Under the pieces are notes generated by a model. That model saw nothing but the letters and a program-made list of their open reading frames with translations, searched no databases and was not told the DNA's origin. Shown one piece after another: positions 1 through 9,330 of a stretch of 64,000 nucleotides of DNA. The stretch is from positions 17,578 through 81,577 of the forward strand of contig JAEKKW010000055.1 in the NCBI GenBank assembly GCA_019510195.1, read 5' to 3'. Numbering within the stretch: the first letter of the stretch is position 1; the number at the start of each line of letters is the position of its first letter. Origin of the DNA: Lysobacterales bacterium. Its GTDB lineage: Bacteria > Pseudomonadota > Gammaproteobacteria > Xanthomonadales > Xanthomonadaceae. Both the position numbers and the translations under genes were made by a program.

Positions 1-460
1 CCACGCAGGCCGCCGCGACCGCCGGACGCAGGCCGTTCCAGGCCCAGCGCCGCGACGGATCGCGTTCGCCCAAGGCATGATTGAAAGCGAAGCGCGCATC
101 CGCGGCGTCGCTGGTCCACAGCGGCCAGACCCGCCACGCCAGGATCACCCCGATCGCCGCCGCCAGCCCGAGCCCGAGCGCGGCCGGCAACGACCCCGAC
201 GCCATCAACGCGCGCAACGGCCACGCCGCGAGTGCCGCACCGATCGCCACGGCGACGGCCCAGACCAGGACATGACTGGCCACGACCCGCGGCGCGCGAT
301 CCGGCGGGCTTCCGCGCAACGGCCAGGCGCTGGCGAGCATGCCGCTGCCGACGGCGCCGGCGATCGCCGCGACCCAGCCCCCGAAGCCGGTCGCGAGCAG
401 GGCCAGCACCCCGGCGACAGCCGCCAGCCAAGGTGCCACCGATCCACGCTGGTCAGGCAT
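1..460 (-). CDS. Membrane protein of unknown function, N-terminal part (cut by left edge)
   Basis: An open minus-strand frame starts at the ATG at 460 and stays open to the window edge (153 codons). The start (MPDQRGSVAPWL) is followed by about three hydrophobic stretches, at roughly residues 11-45, 60-85 and 92-115, with many Ala, Leu, Gly and Trp residues. This suggests an inner-membrane protein. Its ATG lies inside the end of ycgL (8-nt overlap), so the two are probably translated together. I do not recognise the family, and the C-terminal part that might identify it is missing. Confidence 0.6.
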   Translation of the reverse strand, partial: MPDQRGSVAPWLAAVAGVLALLATGFGGWVAAIAGAVGSGMLASAWPLRGSPPDRAPRVVASHVLVWAVAVAIGAALAAWPLRALMASGSLPAALGLGLAAAIGVILAWRVWPLWTSDAADARFAFNHALGERDPSRRWAWNGLRPAVAAACV

Positions 461-725
461 CCGTCCCCCAATCCGAGGTCATGGGATCGAGCGGCAGATC
501 CTGCGGCATTTGCAGATGGAAGCCGCGACTGGCGAGATTCGCCATCACCTCGCCGGGGGTTTCGCGCGCCAGCTTGCGATCGGGCGTCAGTTCGGTTTCC
601 AGGACGAATTGCAGCGGACCCAGCCGCGTGCGCAGCGCTTCCGGCAACTTGGCACCCTCGTCGCGCGCGGCGAGGAAGACATAGGTATCGGCCTTGCGGG
701 TGCTCTTGTAGACGTAGGCGCGCAT
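453..725 (-). CDS. ycgL: YcgL domain-containing protein
   Basis: A 90-residue protein whose start (MRAYVYKSTRKADTYVFL) and end (GFHLQMPQDLP) are typical of the small cytoplasmic YcgL family found across Gammaproteobacteria. Its biochemical role is not established. A purine-rich ribosome site (GGAAGAG) precedes the ATG. It is divergent from the phosphoethanolamine transferase, and its last codons overlap the start of the membrane protein to the left. The 115 bases between ycgL and the divergent gene must carry both promoters; I see no convincing consensus pair there. Confidence 0.85.
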   Translation of the reverse strand: MRAYVYKSTRKADTYVFLAARDEGAKLPEALRTRLGPLQFVLETELTPDRKLARETPGEVMANLASRGFHLQMPQDLPLDPMTSDWGTDA

Positions 726-840
726 GCAACTCTTCCGGAATCCCGGGAATTGTGGGGGAAGGCCCGCCGCAAGGGAACCGCCGATTCAGAATTCCTTGCG
801 TTAGCCTAGGCGGTCTCCACGATCCGGAATCGACCTCGCC

Positions 841-2466
841 ATGATGCGCGGACCCTTGATGCGCGCGAATACCGTGTTGCTGCTGTGCACGGCATGGCTG
901 CTGGCGTTCGCCAATTTCCGCGCGTGGAAACTGCTGGCGGCGCTCGATTCCGGCGGACTGCCGCACTGGCTGTTCCTGCTGTGCCTGGGCGCGCTGCTGG
1001 CAATGACGACCCTCGTCCTGCTGCTGCCGCTGTCGTTCAAATGGGCGATCAAGCCGTGGCTGGTGATCGTCCTGCTGTGCGCGGCCGCCGCGGCATTCTT
1101 CATGGACGATTTCGGCGCGGTGGTCGATCGCCACACCCTGCGCAGCGTGTTCGAAACCAACGCGCGCGAAGCCGGCGAATGGTTGTCATGGCGGATGGCG
1201 TGGAAGATTGCCGTCGCCGGGGTGGTGCCGGCATTGCTGGTGCTGTGGACGCGGATCGACTGGCGGCCGTTGCCGCGCGAACTGTGGTCGCGCATCAAGC
1301 TGGTGCTGGTCGTGATCGTCATGAGTGCGATCGCGATCGGCATCGGCGGTCGCGGCATTGCTTCGAGTCTGCGCAACCAGCGCGAACTCGGCCACGTCAT
1401 CAATCCGATGGCGATCGCCAGCGGAATTTATGCCTACGTCGACAATGCGCGGCCGCAGGCGGCGATCGTGGTGCAGCCGCTGGGTCGCGACGCCACCCGT
1501 CCAGCCGCGCCCGCCGGCGCGAAACCGCAGGTGCTGGTGTTCATCGCCGGCGAATCGGCGCGCGCCGCCAGCTGGGGACTGTCGGGGTACGCGCGCCAGA
1601 CCACGCCGCAACTGGCGACACTTCCGGTGGCCAACTTCACCGACATGCATTCCTGCGGCACCGATACCGCGGTCTCGCTGCCGTGCATGTTCTCCAACCT
1701 CGGCCGTCGGGACTTCAGCGAGCGCGCGGCACTGTCCCGCGAAAACGCACTCGACGTGCTCGCGCACGCCGGCGTCGATGTCGCCTGGTTCGACAACAAC
1801 ACCGGTGACAAGGGCATCGCCAGGCGAGTCCACGAAACCGAGCTGCAGAATTCGACCGACCCCAAGTGGTGCAGTGCGCGCAACTGCTTCGACGGCATTC
1901 TCGTCGATGCGCTGAAGAGGACCCTGGCCGGCACCCATGATGGAAGCATGCGCGGCGATCGGGTCATCGTGCTGCATGTGAAGGGCAGCCATGGTCCCGC
2001 CTATTACCAGCGCTATCCGGCGGAATTCGAACGTTTCACCCCGGTCTGCCGCAGCAACGAATTGCAGACCTGCACGCCGGAGCAGATCCGCAACGCCTAC
2101 GACAACAGCGTGCTCTACACCGACAGCATCATCGCGTCGGTGATCGCACTGCTGCGGGACGACCACGCCATCGACGGCGCGCTGCTGTTCGTTTCCGACC
2201 ACGGCGAATCGCTGGGCGAAAACGGCCTGTACCTTCACGGCGCGCCCTACGCCTTCGCGCCCGACGTGCAGACGCGGATCCCGATGGTGTTGTGGATGTC
2301 CGACGGTTTCCGCCAGCGCGACGGCGTCGATGCCGCCTGCCTCGCGCGCCAGGCTGCGCAACCGTGGAGCCACGACAACATCTTCGATTTCCTGCTGGGG
2401 ATGATGCAGGTGCGCAGCAGCGCCTATCGTCCGCAACTCGATCCGCTGCGACAATGCCGGACATGA
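841..2466 (+). CDS. eptA: Phosphoethanolamine--lipid A transferase (EptA family)
   Basis: An inner-membrane enzyme that transfers phosphoethanolamine from phosphatidylethanolamine to lipid A phosphates on the periplasmic face. The first ~180 residues contain about five membrane segments, followed by an alkaline-phosphatase/sulfatase-type domain. The catalytic region reads [11 protein letters not shown], with the nucleophile Thr near residue 276. The metal-binding [11 protein letters not shown] motif lies near the C-terminus. Length (541 aa) is normal for the family. In-frame ATGs at 841, 844 and 859 are all possible starts. The stop codon overlaps the hemF ATG by 4 nt, suggesting translational coupling. 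Confidence 0.9.
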   Translation: MMRGPLMRANTVLLLCTAWLLAFANFRAWKLLAALDSGGLPHWLFLLCLGALLAMTTLVLLLPLSFKWAIKPWLVIVLLCAAAAAFFMDDFGAVVDRHTLRSVFETNAREAGEWLSWRMAWKIAVAGVVPALLVLWTRIDWRPLPRELWSRIKLVLVVIVMSAIAIGIGGRGIASSLRNQRELGHVINPMAIASGIYAYVDNARPQAAIVVQPLGRDATRPAAPAGAKPQVLVFIAGESARAASWGLSGYARQTTPQLATLPVANFTDMHSCGTDTAVSLPCMFSNLGRRDFSERAALSRENALDVLAHAGVDVAWFDNNTGDKGIARRVHETELQNSTDPKWCSARNCFDGILVDALKRTLAGTHDGSMRGDRVIVLHVKGSHGPAYYQRYPAEFERFTPVCRSNELQTCTPEQIRNAYDNSVLYTDSIIASVIALLRDDHAIDGALLFVSDHGESLGENGLYLHGAPYAFAPDVQTRIPMVLWMSDGFRQRDGVDAACLARQAAQPWSHDNIFDFLLGMMQVRSSAYRPQLDPLRQCRT

Positions 2467-3404
2467 CGACGACGCCTCCCATCGATTTCGATATCGTCCG
2501 CGACTGGCTGGCCGGGCTGCAGGACCGCATCTGTGCGGCGATCGAACACGCCGATGGCGGCGCCCGCTTCGTCGAGGACGCGTGGACGCGCGAGGGCAGC
2601 GGCGCGCTGCTCGGTGGCGGCGGACGCACCCGCATCCTGCGCGACGGCGCGGTGTTCGAACAGGCCGGCATCGGCTTCTCCGATGTCTCGGGAACGAAAC
2701 TTCCGCCTTCGGCGACCGCTGCACGTCCGGAACTGGTCGGCGCGCAGTGGCGCGCCTGCGGCGTGTCGCTGGTCTTCCATCCCCGCAATCCCCACATCCC
2801 GGCCACCCACGCCAACGTCCGCCATTTCCGCGCCGAGAAGGATGGCGAAACGGTCGCCTGGTGGTTCGGCGGCGGCTTCGACCTCACCCCGTTCTATCCC
2901 GTCGACGAGGACGTGCTGCACTGGCATCGGGTCGCGCGCGAACTGTGCGAGCCCTTCGGCGGCGGGGAACGCTACGCCGCCCACAAGCGCTGGTGCGACG
3001 ACTACTTCCTGCTCAGGCACCGCGACGAGACCCGCGGCGTCGGAGGCCTGTTCTTCGATGACCTGCAGGACGATTTCGAACGCGACTACGCCTACATGCG
3101 CGCGGTCGGCGACGGCTTCCTCGATGCCTACCTGCCGATCGTCGAGCGCCGTCGCGATACCCCGCATGGCGAACGCGAGCGCCAGTTCCAGCTGTACCGG
3201 CGCGGTCGCTACGTCGAGTTCAACCTGGTGTTCGATCGCGGCACCCACTTCGGCCTGCAATCGGGCGGGCGCACCGAATCGATCCTGATGAGCCTGCCGC
3301 CGCTGGTGCGCTGGGAATACGGTTATACGCCGGAAGCAGGCAGCGCCGAAGCGCGCCTCGCCAACTACCTGCGCCCGCGCGACTGGCTGGGCGAGCTGGG
3401 CTGA
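2463..3404 (+). CDS. hemF: Oxygen-dependent coproporphyrinogen III oxidase
   Basis: HemF catalyses the O2-dependent oxidative decarboxylation of coproporphyrinogen III to protoporphyrinogen IX in haem synthesis, in the cytosol. The 313-residue product matches the E. coli enzyme (299 aa) in size. It carries the family blocks [11 protein letters not shown], the substrate-contacting [13 protein letters not shown] region, and [13 protein letters not shown] followed by SILMSLPP near the C-terminus. The ATG at 2463 was chosen because it forms an ATGA overlap with eptA and gives the usual N-terminus; an ATG at 2454 is also in frame. It converges on the DUF421 gene with a 4-nt gap. Confidence 0.95.
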   Translation: MTTTPPIDFDIVRDWLAGLQDRICAAIEHADGGARFVEDAWTREGSGALLGGGGRTRILRDGAVFEQAGIGFSDVSGTKLPPSATAARPELVGAQWRACGVSLVFHPRNPHIPATHANVRHFRAEKDGETVAWWFGGGFDLTPFYPVDEDVLHWHRVARELCEPFGGGERYAAHKRWCDDYFLLRHRDETRGVGGLFFDDLQDDFERDYAYMRAVGDGFLDAYLPIVERRRDTPHGERERQFQLYRRGRYVEFNLVFDRGTHFGLQSGGRTESILMSLPPLVRWEYGYTPEAGSAEARLANYLRPRDWLGELG

Positions 3405-3408
3405 CCGA

Positions 3409-3978
3409 TCAATTGCTCTGCGGACTGCCCGGCCGGCGCCGCCGGCGGCGATGGGAACGCGGCGGCAATTGCCCTGCATAGAAATCGGCACGCACATCGC
3501 CGCCATTCTGGTGCTGAATCACGCTGATGCTGCCGTTGGTCTCGAGGAGGGCCAACGCCACGTCGCTCGGATTCGAGACGTTGTTCAGGCGCAGCGCCTC
3601 GATGTAGTCGTCGTGGCTGACCAGCTCACGGCGCAGAACGTCCTCGAAGACCTGGCCGTTGCGCGCCAGCACCACCGGCACGCCTTCGACCAGGTGATCG
3701 AACCCCCTGCTGCGCGACGTCAAGAAGGCAACGGCGAAGTTGAGCAGGATCAGGCAGCTGGCCAGCAGCAAGGCCCCGGTGATCGAGTTGTCTCCCCCAT
3801 TCAGTCCGTTCTGCACGGCGTTGCCGATCAGGATCAGCAGCACCAGGTCGAACGGCGTGAACTGGCCGACAGCGCGTTTGCCGGATATCCGCAGCAGCAC
3901 GATCACCATCAGGTAGATCGCCAGCGCGCGCAGCGGGAAATGCCACCAGGGCGCGGAGAGATGGAACAGGTCGCTCAT
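3409..3978 (-). CDS. DUF421 (YetF-type) membrane protein
   Basis: A 189-residue protein with three N-terminal membrane segments (residues ~15-85), then the cytoplasmic DUF421 domain. Recognisable blocks are LRISGKRAVGQFTPFDLVL, IGNAVQN and the EGVPVVLARNGQV stretch. The family is widespread and of unclear function. The C-terminus ends in a run of arginines (SHRRRRRRPGSP), unusual for the family and possibly membrane- or nucleic-acid-binding. The ATG at 3978 was preferred over an in-frame start at 4038 because it fits the family N-terminus and lies beyond the terminator of the upstream sRNA. Confidence 0.85.
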   Translation of the reverse strand: MSDLFHLSAPWWHFPLRALAIYLMVIVLLRISGKRAVGQFTPFDLVLLILIGNAVQNGLNGGDNSITGALLLASCLILLNFAVAFLTSRSRGFDHLVEGVPVVLARNGQVFEDVLRRELVSHDDYIEALRLNNVSNPSDVALALLETNGSISVIQHQNGGDVRADFYAGQLPPRSHRRRRRRPGSPQSN

Positions 3979-4036
3979 GCGGATGGCTCGCGGCGTCGGA
4001 TCGATTGCGCCGAGTGTGCCATCGCTGCGGGCGGAC

Positions 4037-4070
4037 AATAAAAAACCCCGCCGGAGGGGGACCGGCGGGG
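4037..4070 (-). terminator. Intrinsic terminator of the sX13-like RNA
   Basis: A perfect 9-bp GC stem (4070-4062 with 4054-4046) with a 7-nt loop is followed on the minus strand by six T residues. It ends the sRNA and also separates polA transcription from the DUF421 gene 60 nt further on. Confidence 0.9.
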
Positions 4071-4160
4071 CGGGTTCCAGGCGACGTTTGGGGAGAACGT
4101 GCCTGAGCAGGAATCACTCCAGGGGAGGGAGTTATCCAAGACAGACGTTGCATCTGTCAC
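4040..4160 (-). ncRNA. sX13-like small regulatory RNA
   Basis: Read on the minus strand, this interval folds into consecutive hairpins. SL1 (4158-4140) pairs GACAGA with TCTGTC. SL2 (4132-4116) pairs ACTCC with GGAGT around loop CTCCCCT. SL3 (4100-4084, extendable to 4106-4078) pairs ACGTT with AACGT around loop CTCCCCA. The terminator pairs CCCCGCCGG with CCGGCGGGG around loop TCCCCCT and ends in a T run. Three C-rich loops, a length near 120 nt and a position directly downstream of polA match my recollection of Xanthomonas sX13, whose C-rich loops pair with G-rich motifs in target mRNAs. The TSS is inferred from a TAACTA -10-like box at 4169-4164. Homology is recalled, not searched. Confidence 0.75.
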
Positions 4161-4321
4161 GTGTAGTTAAACATCGGAGTTGTCTGCGATGCGTAAATCA
4201 AACGGAAAAATCGCGTTAATCGCGGTTGGGTTCAGCGCATGTTTAGAACGGGAATTTCACCTGCATTCATCTTCGCGACCCGCACGCGTCGTCACGAACG
4301 CGGCAAGTGCGTGAACGGTTC

Positions 4322-7081
4322 TCAATGCGCCTGTTCCCAATTCGCGCCCACGCCACTGTCGACCACCAGCGGCACGCGCAAATCGGCGGCCGCGGCCATG
4401 TGCCGGCCCGCTTCCTCGCGCAAGGTATCGGCGAAGGCGTCATCGCATTCGAACACCAGTTCGTCGTGCACCTGCATGATCATCAGCGCCTTGTCGTTTT
4501 GCGGCTGCAGCCACGCATCCACGGCCACCATCGCGCGCTTGATGATGTCGGCGGCGGTGCCCTGCATCGGCGCGTTGATCGCCGCGCGCTCCGCGCCGGC
4601 CCGCTGCGCCTGGTTGCGGCTGGCGATGTAGGGGAGATAGAGCCGCCGTCCGAACACGGTTTCGACGTAGCCCTGCTCGCGCGCCTGGACACGGGTGCGC
4701 TCCATGTAGTCGCGCACGCCCGGATAACGGTTGAAGTACAGCGCGATGTAATCCTGCGCCTCGCCGCGCGGCACGCCGAGCTGGCGGGCCAGCCCGAACG
4801 CGCCCATGCCATACATCAAACCGAAGTTGATCGCCTTGGCGGCGCGACGCTCGTTGCTGCTGACTTCATCCAGCGCCTTGCCGAACACTTCCGCTGCGGT
4901 GGCGCGATGGATGTCGTCGCCGGCGGCGAACGCGCGCAGCAGCGCCGGATCTTCCGACAGGTGGGCCATGATCCGCAGCTCGATCTGCGAGTAGTCGCAG
5001 GCGACGATGACACGCCCCTGCGGCGCAACGAAGGCCTGGCGAATGCGCCGACCCTCCACGGTGCGGATCGGGATGTTCTGCAGGTTGGGATCGTTCGACG
5101 ACAGGCGTCCGGTGGCTGCGCCGGCCTGGTTGTAATTGGTATGCACGCGCCCGGTATGCGGATTGATCATCTCCGGCAATTTTTCGGTATAGGTGCTGCG
5201 GAGCTTGGCAAGGCCGCGATAGTCGAGGATGACGCGCGGCAATTCGTGCTGGTCGGCGATCGCTTCCAGCGCCTCTTCATTGGTCGAGGGCGCGCCGCTC
5301 GGCGTCTTCACCAGTGCCGGCAACTTGAGCTCGTCGAACAGCAAGGCGCCCAGTTGCTTGGGCGAATCGAGGTTGATTGCTCGTCCGGCGAGTTCGGTGG
5401 CACGTTGCTGTGCTTCCAGCATCCGTCGCGACAACTCCGCCGACTGTGTGCGCAGTTCGGCGGCATCGATCAGCACGCCGTTGCGCTCGATCCGCGCCAG
5501 CACCGGCACCAGCGGCAGTTCGATGTCGCGATAGACGCTTTCCAGCTTCGGTTCCGCCGCCAGCTTCGGCGACAGCACTTCGTGCAAGCGCAGGGTGACG
5601 TCGGCGTCTTCCGCGGCATAGTCGGTCGCGACATCCAGTGCGACCTGCGCGAACGAAATCTGTTTCGCGCCCTTGCCGGTGACGTCCTCGTAGTGAATGG
5701 TGTCCATGCCGAGCAGCCGCTTGGCCTGCGTGTCCATGTCGTGACGCTGGCTGGAGTCGAGCACAAAGCTCTCAAGCAGCGTATCGCCCAGCGGCGGCAG
5801 CACGTCGAGGCCGTGGCGATGGAGGATGTGCAAGTCGAACTTGCCGTTCTGCGCGATCTTGAGCTTGCCGGGATCGGCGAACGCGGGCTTCAGCGCGACG
5901 ATCACCGTGTCGAGCGCGAGTTGCCGTTCGTCGGTGGCGACGTGGCCAAGCGGGATGTAGCAGGCTTTTCCGGCAACCGTGCTCAGCGAAATGCCGACCA
6001 GATTCGCCTGCATCGGATCGAGGCCATCGGTTTCGGTGTCAAAGGCGAACATCGATGCCTGCGCCAGTGCATCGACCCACGCCCGCAGCTGTTTTTCGTC
6101 GACCACGCATTCGTATTCGCCCGGACGCGCGAGATGCGGATCGATGTCACCGGCGACCACTGGCGGAGCGACGAAACCGCGCAAGCCGACCGGCGCTTTC
6201 GGCATGGCAGCGCCCGTCGATTCCGCAACGGTCGCGCCGTCCAGTTCCTTCAATGCCTGGTTGAAGCCGTAACGCGCATACAGGACGCGCAACGCCTCGA
6301 CGTCGCGATCGCGCATCGCCAGGTCGGCATGGCCTTCGTGCAGCGGCACGTCGGTGCGGATGGTCGCGAGCTGGTAGTTCAACGGCAGGCGCGGCAAAGT
6401 CGCGCGCAAGGATTCGCCGATCTTCCCGCCAATGTTGTCGGCATTGGCGATGACGCCATCCAGCGTCGCGTATTCGCCCAACCATTTCGCCGCAGTCTTC
6501 GGCCCGCATTTGGGCACACCCGGGATGTTGTCGACGGCATCGCCGACCAGCGCGAGGTAATCGATGATCTGCGCCGGCTTCACCCCGAACTTGGCGACGA
6601 CCGCTTCATCGGAGTCGAGCTTGCTGCCGCTCATGGTGTTGACCAGCGCGACACCCGGCCGCACCAGTTGCGCCATGTCCTTGTCGCCGGTGGAGACGGT
6701 GACGTCGACGCCGCCCGCAGCGGCCTGCAACGCCAGCGTGCCGATCACGTCATCGGCCTCGACGCCGGATTCGCGAATGATCGGCAGGCCCAGCGCCTGG
6801 ACGATCGCCATCAGCGGTTCGATCTGCGCGCGCAGGTCGTCGGGCATCGGCGGACGGTTGGCCTTGTACTGGGGATCGAGGTCGTCGCGGAAGGTCGGGC
6901 CGGACGCATCCATCACGAAGGCGATGTAGTCGGGCTTGTCCTTCAGATGCGCGCGCAGCATGTTGACCACGCCGAACAGCGCGCCGGTCGGCTCGCCCTG
7001 GGCGTTGCTCAGCGGCGGCAGCGCGTGGAAGGCGCGGAACAGATAGGAGGAACCGTCGATCAGGACCAGGCGCTTGTTCAT
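4322..7081 (-). CDS. polA: DNA polymerase I
   Basis: A full-length 919-residue Pol I for repair synthesis and Okazaki-fragment maturation. The N-terminal 5'-nuclease domain begins LVLIDGSSYLFRAFHA. The 3'-5' exonuclease domain keeps its metal-binding FDTETDGLD motif near residue 345, so proofreading is predicted intact. The polymerase domain shows motif A (CDYSQIELR, ~692), motif B (RRAAKAINFGLMYG) and motif C (QVHDELVFE, ~869). It lies 9 nt downstream of uvrD on the same strand, so a uvrD-polA transcript is likely. A small CGCG hairpin with a T run at ~4205-4228 may weakly terminate polA before the sRNA. Confidence 0.97.
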   Translation of the reverse strand: MNKRLVLIDGSSYLFRAFHALPPLSNAQGEPTGALFGVVNMLRAHLKDKPDYIAFVMDASGPTFRDDLDPQYKANRPPMPDDLRAQIEPLMAIVQALGLPIIRESGVEADDVIGTLALQAAAGGVDVTVSTGDKDMAQLVRPGVALVNTMSGSKLDSDEAVVAKFGVKPAQIIDYLALVGDAVDNIPGVPKCGPKTAAKWLGEYATLDGVIANADNIGGKIGESLRATLPRLPLNYQLATIRTDVPLHEGHADLAMRDRDVEALRVLYARYGFNQALKELDGATVAESTGAAMPKAPVGLRGFVAPPVVAGDIDPHLARPGEYECVVDEKQLRAWVDALAQASMFAFDTETDGLDPMQANLVGISLSTVAGKACYIPLGHVATDERQLALDTVIVALKPAFADPGKLKIAQNGKFDLHILHRHGLDVLPPLGDTLLESFVLDSSQRHDMDTQAKRLLGMDTIHYEDVTGKGAKQISFAQVALDVATDYAAEDADVTLRLHEVLSPKLAAEPKLESVYRDIELPLVPVLARIERNGVLIDAAELRTQSAELSRRMLEAQQRATELAGRAINLDSPKQLGALLFDELKLPALVKTPSGAPSTNEEALEAIADQHELPRVILDYRGLAKLRSTYTEKLPEMINPHTGRVHTNYNQAGAATGRLSSNDPNLQNIPIRTVEGRRIRQAFVAPQGRVIVACDYSQIELRIMAHLSEDPALLRAFAAGDDIHRATAAEVFGKALDEVSSNERRAAKAINFGLMYGMGAFGLARQLGVPRGEAQDYIALYFNRYPGVRDYMERTRVQAREQGYVETVFGRRLYLPYIASRNQAQRAGAERAAINAPMQGTAADIIKRAMVAVDAWLQPQNDKALMIMQVHDELVFECDDAFADTLREEAGRHMAAAADLRVPLVVDSGVGANWEQAH

Positions 7082-7090
7082 GCGGAAATT

Positions 7091-9265
7091 CTACGCTGGC
7101 GACAGATGGGCAAAGGCAAGCACCAGCCACTTGCTGCCGACATCGTCGAAATTCACCTGCACCCGTGCATGCGCGCCACCACCCTCGATGTCGGTGACGG
7201 TGCCGCTGCCGAACGTGGGATGGCGCACCTGCGCGCCCAGCGCGATTCCCGCGGTCGGGATCGGAGCATGACCGAAATCGCGACGCGGCGGCGGCGTGAA
7301 TGCGCGCGACACCTTCACCTTCGGCCGTACTTCGTTGATCAGCGCCGATGGAATTTCGCGCAGGAAGCGCGAGGGAATTCCGTACATGTCCTGGCCATGC
7401 AGGCGGCGCGCTTCGGCGTAACTCAACACCAGTTTCTGGCGCGCTCGGGTGATGCCGACATAGGCGAGACGGCGCTCCTCCTCCAATCGCCCGCTTTCCT
7501 CCGACGAACGCGCATTCGGGAACAAGCCCTCTTCCATGCCTGCGAGGAACACCAGCGGGAATTCCAGGCCCTTGGCGCTGTGCAGGGTCATCAGCTGCAC
7601 GCCATCGTCGCCGGCCTGCGCCTGGCCCTCGCCCGCTTCCAGCGCGGCATAGGCGAGGAACGCCACCAGTTCGCTCAGCTGCGCCGTTTCCTCATCGTCG
7701 CCACGCACAAAACGTGAGGCCACGCTCACCAGTTCGTCGAGGTTGTCGGTACGCGAATCGAGGCTGCCGCGCGATTCCTTCTCGTAATACGCACGCAGGC
7801 CACTACGTGCCAGCATGTGGTCGATCTTGTCCTGCAACGGCAATTCCGCGGTTTCGTCCTGCAACAGGTCGATCAGTTGCAGGAACGCCGCCAGCGCGTT
7901 GCGTGCCCGCGCCGCGAGATCGCCGGCGTGGGCCAGTTCGCGCGAGGCATCCCACAGCGTCATGCCGGCGCCACGCGCAAACCGCCGCACTTCGTCCAGC
8001 GTACGCTCGCCGATGCCGCGCGTCGGCGTGTTGACCGCGCGCTCGAACGCGGCGTCATCCGCACGCGATGTGATCAGGCGCAGATAAGCGAGGCTGTCCT
8101 TGATTTCGGCACGCTCGAAGAAGCGCATGCCGCCATAGACGCGATACGGCAATTGTTCCGCCAGCAAGGCTTCTTCGAAGGCGCGTGATTGCGCGTTGCT
8201 GAGATAGAGGATCGCGCAATCGCCGTAGCTGCCGCCGTCGCGCACCCAGGCACGGATGCGTTCGATCACGTAGCGCGCCTCATCGATCTCGTTGTAGGCG
8301 GCGTAAAGATCGATCAACTCGCCCTCGCCGCTGTCGGTCCACAACTGCTTGCCGAGGCGTTCCGGGTTGTGCGCGATCACCGCGTTGGCGGCACTGAGGA
8401 TGTTGGCGGTCGAACGATAGTTCTGTTCGAGGCGGATGGTCTGCGCGCCGGCGTAATCCTGGAGGAAGCGCTGCACGTTCTCGACCTTGGCGCCGCGCCA
8501 GCCGTAGATCGCCTGGTCGTCGTCGCCGACCACGAAGACATGGCCGGTGTCGCCGGCGAGCAGGCGCACGAAGCCGTACTGGATGGCGTTGGTGTCCTGG
8601 AATTCGTCGATCAGCAATTCGCGGAAGCGCTGGCGGTAATGCGCGAGCAGCGCCGGGTTGTCCCGCAGCAGTTCATGCGCCCGCAGCAGGATCTCGGCGA
8701 AATCGACCAGGCCGGCGTTGTCGCAGCGTTCCTGGTAAAGCGCGTAGCACTTCTGCATCACCTGCGACCATTCATCACGATCCGGTTGAATGTGCTGCGG
8801 GCGACGACCCTCATCCTTCTGCGCATTGATCCACCACGCGATCTGCTTGGGTGGGAAGCGCGCCTCGTCGAATTCCAGTTGCTGCACCACGCGCTTCACC
8901 AGTCGCAGCTGGTCATCGCTGTCGAGGATCTGGAACCCTTCCGGCAATTTCGCGTCCTGCCAATGCAGGCGCAGCAGTCGATGCGCGAGTCCGTGGAAGG
9001 TGCCGATCCACATCCCGCGCGCGCCATTGCGCAACTGCGCCTCGGTGCGCGCGCGCATCTCGCCCGCAGCCTTGTTGGTGAAGGTGACCGCGAAAATGCC
9101 GTGCGCCGGCACGTCGTGCACCTCGTTCAGCCAGGCGATGCGATGAGTGAGCACGCGGGTCTTGCCGGAACCGGCGCCGGCCAGCACCAGATAGTGTCCG
9201 GGCGGCGCAGTCACGGCCTCGCGCTGGGCCGGATTCAGCCCGTCGAGCAAATGGGAAACATCCAT
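7091..9265 (-). CDS. uvrD: DNA helicase II (UvrD/Rep superfamily 1)
   Basis: An ATP-dependent 3'-5' helicase of 724 residues acting in nucleotide-excision and mismatch repair. The Walker A motif GAGSGKT is near residue 29 and the Walker B/motif II LIDEFQDTN near residue 218. GDDDQAIYGWRGA, QNYRST and VGITRARQKL motifs follow in the usual order, and the C-terminal tail matches UvrD rather than the shorter Rep. The start is supported by SHLLDGLNPAQREAV. A TAAAAT box ends six bases before the ATG, so a leaderless transcript is plausible. Its partner polA follows after 9 nt. Confidence 0.95.
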   Translation of the reverse strand: MDVSHLLDGLNPAQREAVTAPPGHYLVLAGAGSGKTRVLTHRIAWLNEVHDVPAHGIFAVTFTNKAAGEMRARTEAQLRNGARGMWIGTFHGLAHRLLRLHWQDAKLPEGFQILDSDDQLRLVKRVVQQLEFDEARFPPKQIAWWINAQKDEGRRPQHIQPDRDEWSQVMQKCYALYQERCDNAGLVDFAEILLRAHELLRDNPALLAHYRQRFRELLIDEFQDTNAIQYGFVRLLAGDTGHVFVVGDDDQAIYGWRGAKVENVQRFLQDYAGAQTIRLEQNYRSTANILSAANAVIAHNPERLGKQLWTDSGEGELIDLYAAYNEIDEARYVIERIRAWVRDGGSYGDCAILYLSNAQSRAFEEALLAEQLPYRVYGGMRFFERAEIKDSLAYLRLITSRADDAAFERAVNTPTRGIGERTLDEVRRFARGAGMTLWDASRELAHAGDLAARARNALAAFLQLIDLLQDETAELPLQDKIDHMLARSGLRAYYEKESRGSLDSRTDNLDELVSVASRFVRGDDEETAQLSELVAFLAYAALEAGEGQAQAGDDGVQLMTLHSAKGLEFPLVFLAGMEEGLFPNARSSEESGRLEEERRLAYVGITRARQKLVLSYAEARRLHGQDMYGIPSRFLREIPSALINEVRPKVKVSRAFTPPPRRDFGHAPIPTAGIALGAQVRHPTFGSGTVTDIEGGGAHARVQVNFDDVGSKWLVLAFAHLSPA

Positions 9266-9271
9266 GACGGC

Positions 9272-9277
9272 ATTTTA
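9272..9277 (-). promoter_or_regulatory. Candidate uvrD -10 box, leaderless position
   Basis: Read on the minus strand the bases are TAAAAT, with 6 nt to the uvrD ATG, placing the predicted start of transcription at or next to the start codon. The -35 region is weak. Inference from spacing only. Confidence 0.5.
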
Positions 9278-9330
9278 AGCGCTGGCCCTGCATCATGACC
9301 GAATCGCCCGAAGAATCCCCCGGAGCCTCC

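Noticed and set aside
3975..4160. A 61-codon minus-strand frame over the sRNA region
   Set aside because: It reads through the terminator hairpin and would fuse into the DUF421 start region; the hairpin structure explains the sequence better than a protein.
4307..7717. A 1,136-codon open frame opposite polA and uvrD
   Set aside because: Its product is rich in His, Arg, Gln and Val and shows no domain. It is the mirror of GC-rich codon bias in genuine polA, whose motifs are complete.
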